A program made the position numbers and the translations under genes. The notes beneath the pieces are model-generated. The model worked only from the letters and a program-made list of their open reading frames with translations. It was not told the origin of the DNA and searched no databases. Positions 8,378 to 18,477 of a DNA stretch of 64,000 nt are shown piece after piece. Source of the DNA: Shewanella sp. ANA-3 (GTDB lineage Bacteria; Pseudomonadota; Gammaproteobacteria; Enterobacterales; Shewanellaceae); contig NC_008577.1 of assembly GCF_000203935.1 (NCBI RefSeq), forward strand, positions 2,852,001 to 2,916,000, written 5' to 3'. The stretch's first letter is position 1, and each line of letters begins with the position of its first letter.

Positions 8378-9379
8378 TTACTGGGGAGTCTTAATTCTCT
8401 CCGATAAATGCACCACAGAGATGCCAAAATAATCGCCCTCGCCTAAATAATTCACCGCTTGCCAGTGCATTAAGGCGCGGTAATTGCCATAGACCAGATA
8501 TTTTCGGCCCTTAACACCGTCGGGCATGATAAGCGAAGCATGAATATCCTCACGATTCGGTAAATCCGTATTATCGAACCGCCTGACACCGAGCTGTTGC
8601 CACTTGGCTAGGGTCTGTGATTGATTGAGTCCGATAAACTCGGTCTTAATATCCGCCGGTGCTTGAACCTGACGTCCCCAAGTATCTTCACCATTCCAGC
8701 CCTGCTGCTTAAGCAGATTCGCGGCAGAGGCAAACGCATCGGCCACATTATGCCAAATGTCTTTTTTACCATCACCGTCGCCATCTTGGCCGTAGGCTAA
8801 ATATTCACTCGGTAGCAATTGGGTTTGCCCCATAAAGCCTTTGTCATTGCTTTTAAGATCATCAAACTTAAGTTGCTCTTTATCCATGATGGAAAGCGCA
8901 GCCATAAACTCCCGTTGGTAACGCGCCGTATCTTCGCCAGTAAAGGCTAACGACGCCATCACAGACAGTACAGGATAATCCCCCGACGCATCCCCAAAGT
9001 TAGACACTAAGCCCCAGAGCGCCACTAAAAACCGCGGCTGCACTTGATACTTGTCGGCAATATTGCTCAATAGCACTTCATGCTCGTTAAAGAGTACGCG
9101 CGCCGTATCCACCTTCCATTCCGGCACCACTTCTGGCAAATAGGTTTCAAGGGTTTTAGATTGGCTTGGCGCTGCGGCCACATTGGCTTTTTTAAAGCGT
9201 TTTATCTGCGGAAAAGCCGTATTGATCGTCGCTTGGCTAATGCCTTGGGCACTCGCCTCTTGCTTAAGCTTAAGGAGGTAATCGTTGAAGGAGGCGTCTT
9301 GCCCTAGCGCGCTATGGCTTATCAAGGGCAAGAAAATCAATGTACATGCTGCAACGCGTTGAAGGAGGGTCTTTGGCAT
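8378..9379 (-). CDS. MltB-like lytic murein transglycosylase (GH103), catalytic Glu replaced
   Basis: The 333-residue exported protein has a signal peptide cut near SHSALGQ and the GH103/MltB domain through to the C-terminus. Supporting features are [23 protein letters not shown], with its DGDGDG EF-hand-like calcium loop, and [15 protein letters not shown]. MltB enzymes cleave peptidoglycan glycan strands to 1,6-anhydro ends in the periplasm. The family catalytic Glu lies in a motif like IWGVETNFG. Here the stretch is LWGLVSNFG, and residue 125 is Val, encoded by GTG at 9005-9007, where GAG would give Glu. As read, the enzyme should be inactive or altered. The ycgL gene lies just upstream, with the same strand. 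Confidence 0.88.
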   Translation of the reverse strand: MPKTLLQRVAACTLIFLPLISHSALGQDASFNDYLLKLKQEASAQGISQATINTAFPQIKRFKKANVAAAPSQSKTLETYLPEVVPEWKVDTARVLFNEHEVLLSNIADKYQVQPRFLVALWGLVSNFGDASGDYPVLSVMASLAFTGEDTARYQREFMAALSIMDKEQLKFDDLKSNDKGFMGQTQLLPSEYLAYGQDGDGDGKKDIWHNVADAFASAANLLKQQGWNGEDTWGRQVQAPADIKTEFIGLNQSQTLAKWQQLGVRRFDNTDLPNREDIHASLIMPDGVKGRKYLVYGNYRALMHWQAVNYLGEGDYFGISVVHLSERIKTPQ

Positions 9380-9403
9380 ATACCTTTGTCCGCAGTTTAT
9401 GGG

Positions 9404-9682
9404 CTAGTCTTTAATCCCAAGGCTTTCTCTGTGTTCGGCCAATAAATTAACCTGCGGTGGCGGAATTTGTAAATAAAAACCCTTTTCCTCGAGCGCTGCT
9501 CTGACCTTTTGAATATCGGCGATACCGAGGGATTCACGCTTAGCGATGGGGAACACCATCACTAACTGAGGCACACCAAACATCTCCAACAACGCTTGGG
9601 GAACATCATCAAAACAGTCCCTTTTGTTCACAAATAAGTAAGTGTCAGCCTTTCGACTACTTTTATAAACCGCACATAGCAT
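9404..9682 (-). CDS. ycgL: YcgL domain-containing protein
   Basis: The 92-residue protein matches the YcgL family: MLCAVYKSSRKADTYLFV at the N-terminus, FGVPQLVMVFPI in the middle and GFYLQIPPPQVNLL near the end. The family has a small alpha/beta fold of unknown function and is nearly always found beside minCDE, as here. I start it at MLCAVYK (9682), the family consensus start, and not at the in-frame codon 39 bases upstream. It is divergent from minC. Confidence 0.92.
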   Translation of the reverse strand: MLCAVYKSSRKADTYLFVNKRDCFDDVPQALLEMFGVPQLVMVFPIAKRESLGIADIQKVRAALEEKGFYLQIPPPQVNLLAEHRESLGIKD

Positions 9683-9805
9683 AAGAGTATAAATATCCAA
9701 TAGTTCAAACTTGCCAGTCAATGGGGCACACTATAACATGGTCGCCTAGTAATTTAATTGTAAAATCAGCGAACCGACTGATGATTTCTGGAGAATAGTG
9801 CCGGG

Positions 9806-10471
9806 ATGTCAAAACCTAGCTTAGAGTTAAAAGGCGCTTCTTTTACTCTTTCAGTGCTTCATATCAATAGCAGCGACTTAAATGCTGTCATGGCTGAATT
9901 AGATAGCAAATTGGCACAAGCCCCTCAATTTTTTCTGGGTGCCCCTTTAGTCGTCAATCTCAGCGCCATCCAAGATAATGATTTCAATTTACATGGCTTA
10001 AAAGAGTTATTACTTTCCCGCCAGCTCGTTATCGTGGGGATCACCGGGGCAACGACCGCCCTCAGCAATCAAGCCAAGACCCTAGGCCTTGCTATCGTCA
10101 AAGCGGGCAAACAAAGCGTGACGCCCCCGCCTGCACCGCGTCAAACGAAGGTTTTGAAGCAAAATATCCGCTCAGGCCAGCAGGTCTATGCAAAAAATGG
10201 TGATTTAATCATATTTGGTGCCGTAGGTAATGGCGCTGAAGTCATTGCCGATGGTAGCATTCATATCTATGGCGCATTACGGGGAAAAGCCATGGCGGGC
10301 GCGGCCGGCGACAGCAGCGCGGTAATCATCGCCCATTCCCTCGAGGCCGAATTAGTTTCAATAGCAGGGCAATATTGGCTCGCTGAAAATTTACAACAAC
10401 ATAGCTCAGATAAAAGCGGCTGCATTCGCTTAAATGGCGAGTCGCTTATCGTTGAATCATTGCCCCTCTAA
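9806..10471 (+). CDS. minC: septum site-determining protein MinC
   Basis: The 221-residue protein has the N-terminal MinC domain (about 1-105), which inhibits FtsZ polymerisation, and a C-terminal right-handed beta-helix domain (about 115-215) with repeated Gly-rich turns. The latter includes [20 protein letters not shown] and [15 protein letters not shown], the MinD-binding and dimerisation surface. It blocks division at the cell poles. It begins the minCDE operon, with a GGAG site upstream and minD 27 bases downstream. Confidence 0.97.
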   Translation: MSKPSLELKGASFTLSVLHINSSDLNAVMAELDSKLAQAPQFFLGAPLVVNLSAIQDNDFNLHGLKELLLSRQLVIVGITGATTALSNQAKTLGLAIVKAGKQSVTPPPAPRQTKVLKQNIRSGQQVYAKNGDLIIFGAVGNGAEVIADGSIHIYGALRGKAMAGAAGDSSAVIIAHSLEAELVSIAGQYWLAENLQQHSSDKSGCIRLNGESLIVESLPL

Positions 10472-10498
10472 ATGGCATAAAAAAGGATAGAGAGAAAC

Positions 10499-11308
10499 AT
10501 GGCACAAATTATTGTTGTCACTTCAGGTAAAGGTGGTGTTGGTAAGACCACATCCAGTGCGGCGATTGCAACTGGACTTGCAATACAAGGGCATAAAACT
10601 GTTGTTATCGATTTCGATATAGGCTTACGTAACTTAGATTTGATCATGGGCTGCGAGCGCCGCGTTGTCTATGATTTTGTCAATGTGATCAACGGTGAAG
10701 CCAATTTAAATCAGGCACTGATTAAAGACAAACGCTGTGAAAAACTGTTTGTACTGCCTGCATCGCAAACCCGCGATAAAGATGCACTGACCAAAGAAGG
10801 CGTGGGTCGTGTACTCGATGATTTAGCCAAAGAATTTGATTTTATTATTTGTGACTCTCCTGCAGGGATTGAGCAAGGCGCAATGATGGCACTGTACTTT
10901 GCCGATATCGCTATTGTGACCACCAACCCTGAAGTGAGCTCGGTTCGTGACTCTGACCGTATTCTGGGCATGCTGCAAAGCAAGTCACGCCGCGCCGAAC
11001 TGAATTTAGAGCCAATAAAAGAGTACTTACTGCTGACTCGTTATTCGCCGAGTCGGGTAAAATCGGGCGAAATGTTAAGTGTTGACGATGTAAAAGAAAT
11101 CCTTGCCATTGAATTACTTGGTGTTATCCCTGAATCACAATCTGTACTCAAGGCCTCTAACTCGGGTGTGCCTGTGATTATCGATCAAGAGAGTGATGCA
11201 GGTGCGGCTTACAGTGATACGGTCGCGCGTTTACTGGGTGAAGATGTGCCAGTACGCTTCATTACGGAAGAGAAAAAAGGTTTCTTACAACGGATATTTG
11301 GTAGCTAA
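10499..11308 (+). CDS. minD: septum site-determining ATPase MinD
   Basis: A 269-residue deviant-Walker ATPase: [10 protein letters not shown] at 9-18 has the signature Lys of the ParA/MinD group, and [14 protein letters not shown] and CDSPAGIE are switch motifs. The C-terminal amphipathic helix ([10 protein letters not shown]) is the membrane-targeting sequence. With ATP it dimerises on the membrane, recruits MinC and is released by MinE, giving pole-to-pole oscillation. An AGAGAG ribosome site precedes it, and minE starts two bases after its stop. Confidence 0.98.
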   Translation: MAQIIVVTSGKGGVGKTTSSAAIATGLAIQGHKTVVIDFDIGLRNLDLIMGCERRVVYDFVNVINGEANLNQALIKDKRCEKLFVLPASQTRDKDALTKEGVGRVLDDLAKEFDFIICDSPAGIEQGAMMALYFADIAIVTTNPEVSSVRDSDRILGMLQSKSRRAELNLEPIKEYLLLTRYSPSRVKSGEMLSVDDVKEILAIELLGVIPESQSVLKASNSGVPVIIDQESDAGAAYSDTVARLLGEDVPVRFITEEKKGFLQRIFGS

Positions 11309-11310
11309 TT

Positions 11311-11568
11311 ATGTCTTTACTCGACTATTTCAAAAGCAAGAAAAAGCCTAGCACTGCGGTAATGGCAAAAGAGCGACTACAAATTATTGTGGCCCATCAA
11401 CGTGGACAACGGGATACACCCGATTATTTTCCACAGATGAAACAAGAAATTATCGCCGTTATCCGCAAATATGTGCATATTTCTGATGATCAAGTTTCTG
11501 TGCAGTTAGATCAGAACGACGATAACCTGTCGGTACTCGAACTTAACGTCACATTGCCTGACAGATAA
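11311..11568 (+). CDS. minE: cell division topological specificity factor MinE
   Basis: The 85-residue protein has the MinE N-terminal membrane-binding and anti-MinCD segment ([22 protein letters not shown], in part) and the C-terminal dimerisation domain that sets topological specificity. It stimulates MinD ATPase and keeps the division block away from midcell. Its start lies two bases past the minD stop, implying translational coupling. Confidence 0.97.
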   Translation: MSLLDYFKSKKKPSTAVMAKERLQIIVAHQRGQRDTPDYFPQMKQEIIAVIRKYVHISDDQVSVQLDQNDDNLSVLELNVTLPDR

Positions 11569-11579
11569 GTCGAGCGTTG

Positions 11580-11606
11580 GCGTCATCCTCATCGCGGGGA
11601 TGACGC
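11580..11606 (+). terminator. minCDE terminator
   Basis: A stem GCGTCATCC/GGATGACGC encloses an 8-9-base loop shortly after minE and is followed by a T-rich stretch. The operon end is convergent with rnd. Confidence 0.7.
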
Positions 11607-11730
11607 TTTCTGCTGCGCTTTTGTAGAGTCTTAGGCGAAATAAGCTAAGCCTTGATATACGCGATAAAGGTCTTAACAACACGCCAAGACCTCTATGTTA
11701 CTGCAGATTATGTATTAATCAGCCCTAAAA

Positions 11731-12840
11731 TTAGACGTCAAGCTTTGCCAACGATTCGGCGGCGATTTGTCCACGCCAGCCACTTAAGACTGTCGGTAAC
11801 TCACCCTGCTGTTTATCCCAACGCCATTGTAAATACTCATGAATATGACGTTTCGAGCCCAGCATCTCCATCGGGATGGCATGCTGCTCGCACAGTTCAG
11901 ATAAGCAGGTTTTAATGTTTTTAAAGGCCGATTTATAACCTGGTTTTAGCGCTAAGACATCCACTAATTCTGGTGGATTGCTTAAATCCGCAGTCTGCAT
12001 CACCCGTAAAATATCTTTACCGTGAATGCGTTTCTCTTGCTCGGTCAAATCGTTCAATTTGAGCAAATCGCCCATGCTCTTTGGCTGCTTTTTCGCTAGC
12101 GCGATCAGGCCGTGATCCTTAATCACAAAGCCCAAGGCTAAATCCCGCGCTAAGGCTTTTTCTAAACGCCACTTAGCCAATACTTTAAGATAAGCCAATT
12201 GATGCTCGGTGAGCTGAAAAGCGTTTTTGACTCTCAGGTACGCAGTATCCATATCTGGCGTTGCTAAGCGCCCTTCTGTCATCCGTTCACCTTCTTCATA
12301 CAACCAGCCTAAGCGATCTTGTGCCTTAAGCTTGTCGGCGAGTTGCGGATAGAGTTGATACAGATACAACACATCGTTGGCGGCGTAGCTCAGCTGCGCC
12401 TCAGTCAAAGGACGGCGCATCCAGTCGGTGCGCGACTCACCTTTATCAATCACTTCACCTAAGCAGGTTTCCACTAACTTGGCATAACCTAGGCCATGGC
12501 CCATGCCACATAAAGAGGCTGCGATTTGGCTATCGAACAAAGGCGTAGGTTGACGCTGACCATAGTGGGCGAAGACTTCTAAGTCCTCGCTGCACGAATG
12601 CACCAGTTTGATGATGTTGGGATTATCCAGCAAAGACCAAAATGCACTGAGATCTGGCAGCGCAACCGGGTCAATTAAGGCTAAGGTTTTGCCATCATAG
12701 GCTTGAATGAGGCCAAGCTTAGCGTAATAGGTACGTGTGCGCACAAACTCGGTATCTAACACGAGCAGCGGACTCTGTTGATATTGAGCGACGAGGGCAT
12801 TGAGGCTCGCTTCGTCGCTCACATACTGAAACACTGACAA
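11731..12840 (-). CDS. rnd: ribonuclease D
   Basis: A 369-residue 3'-5' exoribonuclease that trims tRNA and other stable RNA. The DEDD exonuclease domain shows LDTEFVRTRTYY (Asp and Glu), SCSEDLEVF and YAANDVLYLYQLY. One HRDC domain follows (about 205-285), then a second helical domain. I chose a TTG start at 12840 because GGAG lies six bases upstream and the protein then begins FQYVSDE as in relatives; extension further upstream would run into the fadD terminator hairpin. It is downstream of fadD on the same strand. Confidence 0.93.
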   Translation of the reverse strand: MSVFQYVSDEASLNALVAQYQQSPLLVLDTEFVRTRTYYAKLGLIQAYDGKTLALIDPVALPDLSAFWSLLDNPNIIKLVHSCSEDLEVFAHYGQRQPTPLFDSQIAASLCGMGHGLGYAKLVETCLGEVIDKGESRTDWMRRPLTEAQLSYAANDVLYLYQLYPQLADKLKAQDRLGWLYEEGERMTEGRLATPDMDTAYLRVKNAFQLTEHQLAYLKVLAKWRLEKALARDLALGFVIKDHGLIALAKKQPKSMGDLLKLNDLTEQEKRIHGKDILRVMQTADLSNPPELVDVLALKPGYKSAFKNIKTCLSELCEQHAIPMEMLGSKRHIHEYLQWRWDKQQGELPTVLSGWRGQIAAESLAKLDV

Positions 12841-12878
12841 ATTCTTCTCCAGTTCCTGTGGGTTAAGCACCGTCCATA

Positions 12879-12907
12879 AAAACAAAAGCCGGCTCATTGC
12901 CGGCTTC
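12879..12907 (-). terminator. fadD terminator
   Basis: On the minus strand AAGCCGGC-AATG-AGCCGGCTT is followed by TTGTTTTT. It begins a few bases after the fadD stop and shows that rnd is at least partly uncoupled. Confidence 0.8.
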
Positions 12908-12911
12908 AATC

Positions 12912-14585
12912 TTACGCGCGCTTCACTTCGTCTCGAAGTTCTCGTCGCAAGATCTTACCCACGTTGGTTTTAGGTAACTCGTCCCTAAATTCTACCAGCT
13001 TCGGTACTTTATATCCCGTTAAATGCGCGCGGCAATGCTTAATGATGTCGTCAGCGGTTAAAGATTTATCTTTTGCAACCACAAACACCTTCACTAATTC
13101 ACCACTGGCGTCATTTGGTACGCCAACGGCGGCCACTTCAATCACTTTAGGATGTAACGCGACCACTTCTTCAACTTCATTGGGGAAGACGTTGAAGCCC
13201 GACACTAAAATCATGTCTTTCTTACGGTCGACGATATAGAAGAAGCCTTGTTCATCCATATAACCGATATCGCCGGTGGCAAGCCAGCCGTCTTTATCAA
13301 TCACTTTGGCCGTTTCCTCTGGACGCTGCCAGTAGCCTTTCATGATCTGTGGACCTTTACCAAACAGTTCACCCGTCTCACCCTGCGGTAACACATTACC
13401 CGCATCATCACGCACTTGAATTAAGGTTGATGGTGCAGGGAAACCGATAGAACCGTTGTAACCGTCTAAGTTATAGGGGCAGCAAGTGAGTAACGGCGAG
13501 GCTTCGGTTAAACCGTAACCTTCGAGTAAACGGGTTTTCGTGATGCTTTGCCATTTATCGGCCACGGCTTTTTGCACCGCCATCCCGCCACCAATGGATA
13601 ATTTTAGGCGAGAAAAATCCAGTTCCGCAAAATCGCTACTGTTCACTAACGCATTAAACAGGGTGTTGACGCCCGTTAGTGCCGTAAAAGGATATTTTTT
13701 CAGTTCGGCCACAAACCCTGGAATATCCCGAGGATTAGTGATTAACAGGTTTTGGCTGCCCTTATGTAAGAACAGTAAGCAGTTCACTGTTAAAGCAAAA
13801 ATATGGTAAAGCGGCAAGGCTGTTACCACAAATTCGTTGCCATCACGCAGTGCGGGTGAATAGGCACCATTGGCCTGTAATACGTTTGCGACCACGTTTT
13901 TGTGGGTCAACATGGCGCCCTTTGACACCCCAGTCGTTCCACCAGTGTATTGCAAAAAGGCTAGGTCATCACCCGTGATAACGGGTTTGACATACTGCAT
14001 TCTGCGCCCTCTAGAGAGAGTTTCGCGCATTGAAAGTGCATGGGGTAAGTCGTATTTAGGCACCAGCTTTTTGATGTACTTGACCACAAAGTTAACTAAG
14101 GTGCGTTTTGGCGCGCTTAGCAGATCCCCAAGCCCGGTGATAATCACGCTTTTAACGGGCGTCTGGTCTACAACTTCTTCCAAGGTACGGGCAAAGTTTG
14201 ATACGACCACAATGGCCTTAGCGCCAGAGTCGACTAATTGGTGCTTTAATTCGCGGGGAGTGTAAAGCGGGTTAACGTTCACCACCACCATGCCCGCACG
14301 TAAAATACCAAACAGCGCAATGGGATATTGCAGCAGGTTCGGCATCATCAGGGCGACACGGTCACCCTTTTGGAGTTTCAATTCATTTTGCAGATAAGCG
14401 GCAAACGCACGGCTGCGTTCTTCAAGTTTACGGTAAGTTAGCGTGGCACCCATGTTGATAAATGCCGGTTGATCCGCATATTTGGCCACCGCCGTCTCGA
14501 ACATATCGACGAGCGATGAATACTGATCCGCATTAATCTCGGCAGGTACATCTTTTGGCAAATGATTAATCCAAGGCTGATCCAC
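12912..14585 (-). CDS. fadD: long-chain fatty acid-CoA ligase
   Basis: The 557-residue AMP-forming acyl-CoA synthetase has the ATP/AMP signature [14 protein letters not shown] at about 215-230, the GYGLTEASP motif, [21 protein letters not shown], and the C-terminal catalytic Lys in [11 protein letters not shown]. It activates imported long-chain fatty acids for beta-oxidation at the inner membrane. Length and start ([10 protein letters not shown]) match gammaproteobacterial FadD. It is transcribed toward rnd and ends in a clear hairpin. No FadR or PsrA operator was recognised upstream. Confidence 0.95.
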   Translation of the reverse strand: MDQPWINHLPKDVPAEINADQYSSLVDMFETAVAKYADQPAFINMGATLTYRKLEERSRAFAAYLQNELKLQKGDRVALMMPNLLQYPIALFGILRAGMVVVNVNPLYTPRELKHQLVDSGAKAIVVVSNFARTLEEVVDQTPVKSVIITGLGDLLSAPKRTLVNFVVKYIKKLVPKYDLPHALSMRETLSRGRRMQYVKPVITGDDLAFLQYTGGTTGVSKGAMLTHKNVVANVLQANGAYSPALRDGNEFVVTALPLYHIFALTVNCLLFLHKGSQNLLITNPRDIPGFVAELKKYPFTALTGVNTLFNALVNSSDFAELDFSRLKLSIGGGMAVQKAVADKWQSITKTRLLEGYGLTEASPLLTCCPYNLDGYNGSIGFPAPSTLIQVRDDAGNVLPQGETGELFGKGPQIMKGYWQRPEETAKVIDKDGWLATGDIGYMDEQGFFYIVDRKKDMILVSGFNVFPNEVEEVVALHPKVIEVAAVGVPNDASGELVKVFVVAKDKSLTADDIIKHCRAHLTGYKVPKLVEFRDELPKTNVGKILRRELRDEVKRA

Positions 14586-14784
14586 TACTTTCTCCTAAAT
14601 CCCCACAACTGCGGACACGGTATCCCTACTACCGTCAATACTCGACAAATACCGAGTTAAAATACCGACTTACATTTTATTGTTATTGATTGACCCGCAT
14701 AAATCATACGGGCGTTTTAATTTTGATCATCATCACATAAAAAAAACAAAAAACCTAGCGTCTTTTTTATGTAAGCAAAAGCGA

Positions 14785-15651
14785 TTACTCGACAAACTGC
14801 TGGATCAAGTGCGCGACCCCTTTGGCGTTATCCATGTGCACATGGTGGTCGCCCTCGAGCATATGTTCTGACAAGTGTGTGAACCATTTCCTCGCCTTAG
14901 GCAGCGCCGCCTGCAGCTGGCTAAAACCCTGTTTGCCGCAGATCAATAAGGTCGAGACCGAAATATGCTGCATCAGTGCATCAACCTGCTCAAAGGTCAG
15001 CCGCATGGGCGAGTCGAGCCTTAATCTTGGATCGCTACGCCACGCAACACCATCGGTGGTTGGTTGCATATTGCGCTCGAGTAACAAGCGGCACCAAGGC
15101 TCCGCCAGCCCCGTCAAGTGCACTCTGGCTTTTACTGCGGTGTCCATGTTGTCGTAGACTTTTAGCTGTTTATGCTTTTGCGCTAAAAACTTCTCGTGCT
15201 GATAAAAACTCTTTCGCAGCCGCGTTTTCGCTTGAGTCGCCGACTCAAACAGTGGGCTTAACGCCTCAATCAAAATCAGTTTGTTGACCTTTTCTGGAAA
15301 GGTCGCGGTATACGCCGAGGCAATAATGCCCCCTAACGAATGCCCTATGATAGCCAGCGGCTTTTGCGGCAACATCGCCAGTAACGCATCGAGATCGTAT
15401 AAATAGTCAATCCAATGCAATGGATAATGTCCCGGCCGATGTGCAGAAAAGCCATGACCGGGCCAATCTATGGCAAGTATCTGATAATGAGGCAAATACT
15501 CAGCGAGAGGCTCAAAACTGTTCGCATTGTCTAACCAGCCATGCAACGCGAGCAATAACGGCTTATCTTTCGCTCCCCATAATCGACCACTGAGCTTGAT
15601 ATGGGGTAACACAAACTCGACTTGATTTTTGGGGGCGAAAGATTGCCACAT
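14785..15651 (-). CDS. alpha/beta hydrolase
   Basis: A 288-residue cytoplasmic alpha/beta hydrolase. The oxyanion segment LHGWLDNANSF is near 34-44, the nucleophile elbow is GHSLGG at about 103-108, and the catalytic His is probably in GDHHVHMD near the C-terminus. Relatives in this position are annotated as putative hydrolases or esterases; the substrate is unknown. It lies 21 bases downstream of the exported methyltransferase-like gene on the same strand and may be co-transcribed with it. Confidence 0.88.
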   Translation of the reverse strand: MWQSFAPKNQVEFVLPHIKLSGRLWGAKDKPLLLALHGWLDNANSFEPLAEYLPHYQILAIDWPGHGFSAHRPGHYPLHWIDYLYDLDALLAMLPQKPLAIIGHSLGGIIASAYTATFPEKVNKLILIEALSPLFESATQAKTRLRKSFYQHEKFLAQKHKQLKVYDNMDTAVKARVHLTGLAEPWCRLLLERNMQPTTDGVAWRSDPRLRLDSPMRLTFEQVDALMQHISVSTLLICGKQGFSQLQAALPKARKWFTHLSEHMLEGDHHVHMDNAKGVAHLIQQFVE

Positions 15652-15672
15652 ATTGCCTCTAATGTCAGGTGA

Positions 15673-16485
15673 TTAGCGCGATTTTTTGATAAATTTGAGC
15701 GTCATGCGATCGCTCTCACCAATTGCTTGGTATTTCTCCTTATCGGTATCGCCCAAGGCAAACGAAGGTGGCAGCGTCCATACCCCCTTGGCGTAGTCCT
15801 TAGTGTCTTTCGGATTGGCGTTGATTTCTGAGCTTTCTGCTAAGGTAAAACCCACCTTTTTGGCCAGCGCGATCATCTCGTCTTGGTCCATGTAACCCGT
15901 GCTCATATTCATGCCTTTATTGGCTCTATGTTCGACCACGCCAAACACACCGCCATCTTTCAGCACTTTATAGGAGGCGGCAAACACGTTTTCGAGTTGA
16001 TCGCTTGAGGCCCAGTTATGTAAGTTACGGAAGGTTAATACCAAGTCAGCACTGCCATCGGCACCTAAATTCATTTTTGCAGGCGGGTCGAGAACCACCA
16101 TTTTCGCATTGCCAAATAAGGCTTTATTGGCCGTCATCCAAGTATCGAATTTCACGCCCGCATTGGCGCGATAGCGATTACCTGGGGTGTCCGTGCTAGG
16201 GGTAGTTTCGAAACTGGCGGCAATATACTGCCCCTTAGGCGCAAGATAAGGGGCAAGGATTTCTGTGTACCAGCCATTGCCAGGCCAGAGTTCAATCACG
16301 GTTTGCGTGGGGGTGATACCAAAAAATGTGAGGGTTTCTGCGGGATGACGATAAATATCGCGGCTGGCGTTTTTCGCTTGGCGAAATTCGCTCTTAATGG
16401 CCTTATCCAAGCCTTCATCGGCATAGGCCATACCTGAACATAAACCAGCAATCAGCATACTGGCGACGAGTGTGACTTTTTTCAT
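15673..16485 (-). CDS. exported class I SAM-dependent methyltransferase-like protein
   Basis: The 270-residue protein opens with a typical Sec signal peptide (MKKVTLVASMLIAGLCSGMAYA, cut after AYA). It then has a Rossmann methyltransferase fold: motif I VIELWPGNGWYTEIL, an acidic loop 2 region, and a motif IV-like LTFRNLHNW. S-adenosylmethionine is a cytosolic cofactor, so an exported member is unexpected. It may bind another ligand or have lost catalysis. A strong GGAG ribosome site precedes the ATG. The alpha/beta hydrolase gene follows after 21 bases. Confidence 0.85.
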   Translation of the reverse strand: MKKVTLVASMLIAGLCSGMAYADEGLDKAIKSEFRQAKNASRDIYRHPAETLTFFGITPTQTVIELWPGNGWYTEILAPYLAPKGQYIAASFETTPSTDTPGNRYRANAGVKFDTWMTANKALFGNAKMVVLDPPAKMNLGADGSADLVLTFRNLHNWASSDQLENVFAASYKVLKDGGVFGVVEHRANKGMNMSTGYMDQDEMIALAKKVGFTLAESSEINANPKDTKDYAKGVWTLPPSFALGDTDKEKYQAIGESDRMTLKFIKKSR

Positions 16486-16615
16486 AATAATTCTCCTTGG
16501 ATACCGAAGACTTAAGCTAGCAGTCTATATAAAAAAATCCAAGAATTAGCCGCACAAGTTGACTATTTAGGCTGTAAATATTTGTGATGTCATAGCGGCA
16601 TGATGCCGCCATAGA

Positions 16616-17323
16616 TTAGCGAGAGATGGCGGAGTCCACCCGGCGCCAAGCCATAAACAAGGCGCAGATACTGCAAAATAGCCAAATGGTGACCCAAATC
16701 CATGCCGGGATCCATGAACGCTCGGCCAACAGCACCGCATCGCCCTGCCCTTCGAGCCCGAGCAATACCGTCGGGCTTGCCAGCGCATTGAGCATGATCA
16801 TCAGGCCAATAATGCGTAAAAATTGCGTGAGGATTTTATTTTTGCTGAGTTTTAGCGGCAGTAATAACACTATCGTCAGCACCGCTAATATGGCTAAGGT
16901 CAGTAAATCTCGCCCCCACAGCAGACCGCTTAACACCACTAAGCCGCCTAAAAAGGCAAAGCTTAGGCGAATGCCCTTAGGCCAAGTTGCCAGCAGATAA
17001 ATAAGGTATCCCCAACAGGCTGCGCCAAAATAGCCCGCAAATCCAATCACCAGTGGCGAGCCACCTTGGCTAAAGCAAAAACCAGCACCATTGGGAAAGA
17101 GTTGAATATGACTCACTATGCCGCCACTGAGCACAGTCGCTATCCCATGGGATAACTCGTGGAAATAGCTCTCTAGCCACTTAAAAGGCACGCTCAAATA
17201 AGGAATGCGCGTCAATATGAGTGCCAGCATCAGTTCGATGATAAACAAACCACGGCTAGGCAAACCGCCGGTTAAACGAGGAGTAAAACGGGATTGAGAA
17301 GACACAGGCGCGCTATCAGGCAT
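16616..17323 (-). CDS. M50-like membrane metalloprotease
   Basis: The 235-residue integral membrane protein has about five or six hydrophobic segments and an HELSH motif (HExxH, residues 55-59) after the first one, as in the peptidase M50B-like family. A GIATVLSGG stretch follows it. Site-2-type proteases cut membrane-bound substrates, but many M50B-like proteins are uncharacterised. I start it at MPDSAP (17323), which overlaps the stop of the upstream small gene by eight bases, a sign of translational coupling. Longer in-frame extensions lie inside that gene. Confidence 0.8.
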   Translation of the reverse strand: MPDSAPVSSQSRFTPRLTGGLPSRGLFIIELMLALILTRIPYLSVPFKWLESYFHELSHGIATVLSGGIVSHIQLFPNGAGFCFSQGGSPLVIGFAGYFGAACWGYLIYLLATWPKGIRLSFAFLGGLVVLSGLLWGRDLLTLAILAVLTIVLLLPLKLSKNKILTQFLRIIGLMIMLNALASPTVLLGLEGQGDAVLLAERSWIPAWIWVTIWLFCSICALFMAWRRVDSAISR

Positions 17324-17624
17324 AAATATCCACACCGACCATCTGCTGAATTTCTTCACGTTTGGCGGCATGTTGCGTTTGTAGATATTGGGCGATAGCC
17401 CCTTGATGACCTCGGGTGCTTTGCTCGTACTCGAGCAGGGCACCGAGTCTGGATTGTAGGTTTTGTGATGACCCTTCCGCTGTATCATCAAAGGCTAAGG
17501 CAGAAACCGCATCGAGTTCAATCACAGGGCGTGGCGCTTGTGTCGGCGACATTCCCTGTATGACTGCGGGGCGATTACTCGCAACCGCTTGTGTCAAACT
17601 CGTTTGAAGCGAATTTACCTGCAT
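17316..17624 (-). CDS. hypothetical protein coupled to the M50-like protease
   Basis: A 102-residue soluble protein of unknown family. It is rich in Gln, Ser and Ala, with an N-terminal MQVNSLQTSLTQAVA helix and a C-terminal amphipathic stretch (EYEQSTRGHQGAIAQYLQTQ). It has no signal peptide, membrane segment or Cys. The C-terminal pattern is often seen in short hypothetical proteins of Shewanella. Its stop overlaps the start of the M50-like gene, so it is likely a partner or regulator of that membrane protein (inference). The ATG at 17624 has only a weak ribosome site. Confidence 0.75.
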   Translation of the reverse strand: MQVNSLQTSLTQAVASNRPAVIQGMSPTQAPRPVIELDAVSALAFDDTAEGSSQNLQSRLGALLEYEQSTRGHQGAIAQYLQTQHAAKREEIQQMVGVDIYA

Positions 17625-17766
17625 CAAAATGCCCAGTTTATATCCTATAAGCCTAGTTAACCTTGCTAGGCGGGAGTGACGGATGCCTAACTAAGAATTG
17701 ATGTCTGCATCGAGAACCCATGCAGACAATCTAGATTCTAACGTATCATAGGTGAGAATGAACAGT

Positions 17767-18477
17767 TTATTCACGTCCCGGTAACTTTTTCCATGTCACA
17801 GTATCACGTAGGTACACTGGCTCGAGTTCATCGACACTGGTGGTTAATCCCGCTTTGATACCCGCTTCGGCCAGCGCTAACATGGCTCGAGCATCGGGAT
17901 ACTTCACCGCCGCTAAGGAGGTAATGCCGCTGCCTAACGCTAATAACTCGGGATAGGCGTCAAACCCAGTACCACAGCCCACAATGGCTTTATTAAGATC
18001 GAATGCCAGTTCAACCTGCTCTGGCGCGCTCACCACCTCTTTACCGACTAAAGTCGCAATGCCATCAACGGCAACAAATTGACCCCAGTACACTTCTCCC
18101 ATGCGCGCATCGATACAACAGAGCACTTGTTCGGCAGCGTGCTCAGCAATCGCCATTTGTGCCATGGCCGCTAAGGTTGAAATGCCGATCACGGGTAGGT
18201 CTAACCCTAGGGCCAAACCTTGGGTCATGCTGGTACAAATACGGATCCCCGTAAAACTACCAGGCCCACGGCCGTAGGCAATGGCATCCAGTTTACCTAA
18301 GCCGATATTGGCTTGTTTTAATACGGCTTCCACCATAGGCAATAAACGCTGACTATGCTCCCGAGGCGCATCGGCTAACTCAGCAAAAACCTGTCCTTGA
18401 TAATACAGGGCAGCCGAACAAGCTTCGGTACAAGTGTCGAGGGCGAGAATACAAACAGAGTCTTGGGGTGTTGTCAT
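17767..18477 (-). CDS. tsaB: tRNA threonylcarbamoyladenosine biosynthesis protein TsaB
   Basis: The 236-residue protein is TsaB (YeaZ), a non-catalytic ASKHA-fold partner of TsaD in making t6A37 of ANN-decoding tRNAs. Visible signatures are ILALDTCTEACSAALYYQG at the N-terminus, REHSQRLLPMV and GRGPGSFTGIRI, the TsaD-contact helix region. Length is normal. No strong ribosome site precedes the ATG. It is divergent from hemB across a 376-base spacer. Confidence 0.95.
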   Translation of the reverse strand: MTTPQDSVCILALDTCTEACSAALYYQGQVFAELADAPREHSQRLLPMVEAVLKQANIGLGKLDAIAYGRGPGSFTGIRICTSMTQGLALGLDLPVIGISTLAAMAQMAIAEHAAEQVLCCIDARMGEVYWGQFVAVDGIATLVGKEVVSAPEQVELAFDLNKAIVGCGTGFDAYPELLALGSGITSLAAVKYPDARAMLALAEAGIKAGLTTSVDELEPVYLRDTVTWKKLPGRE

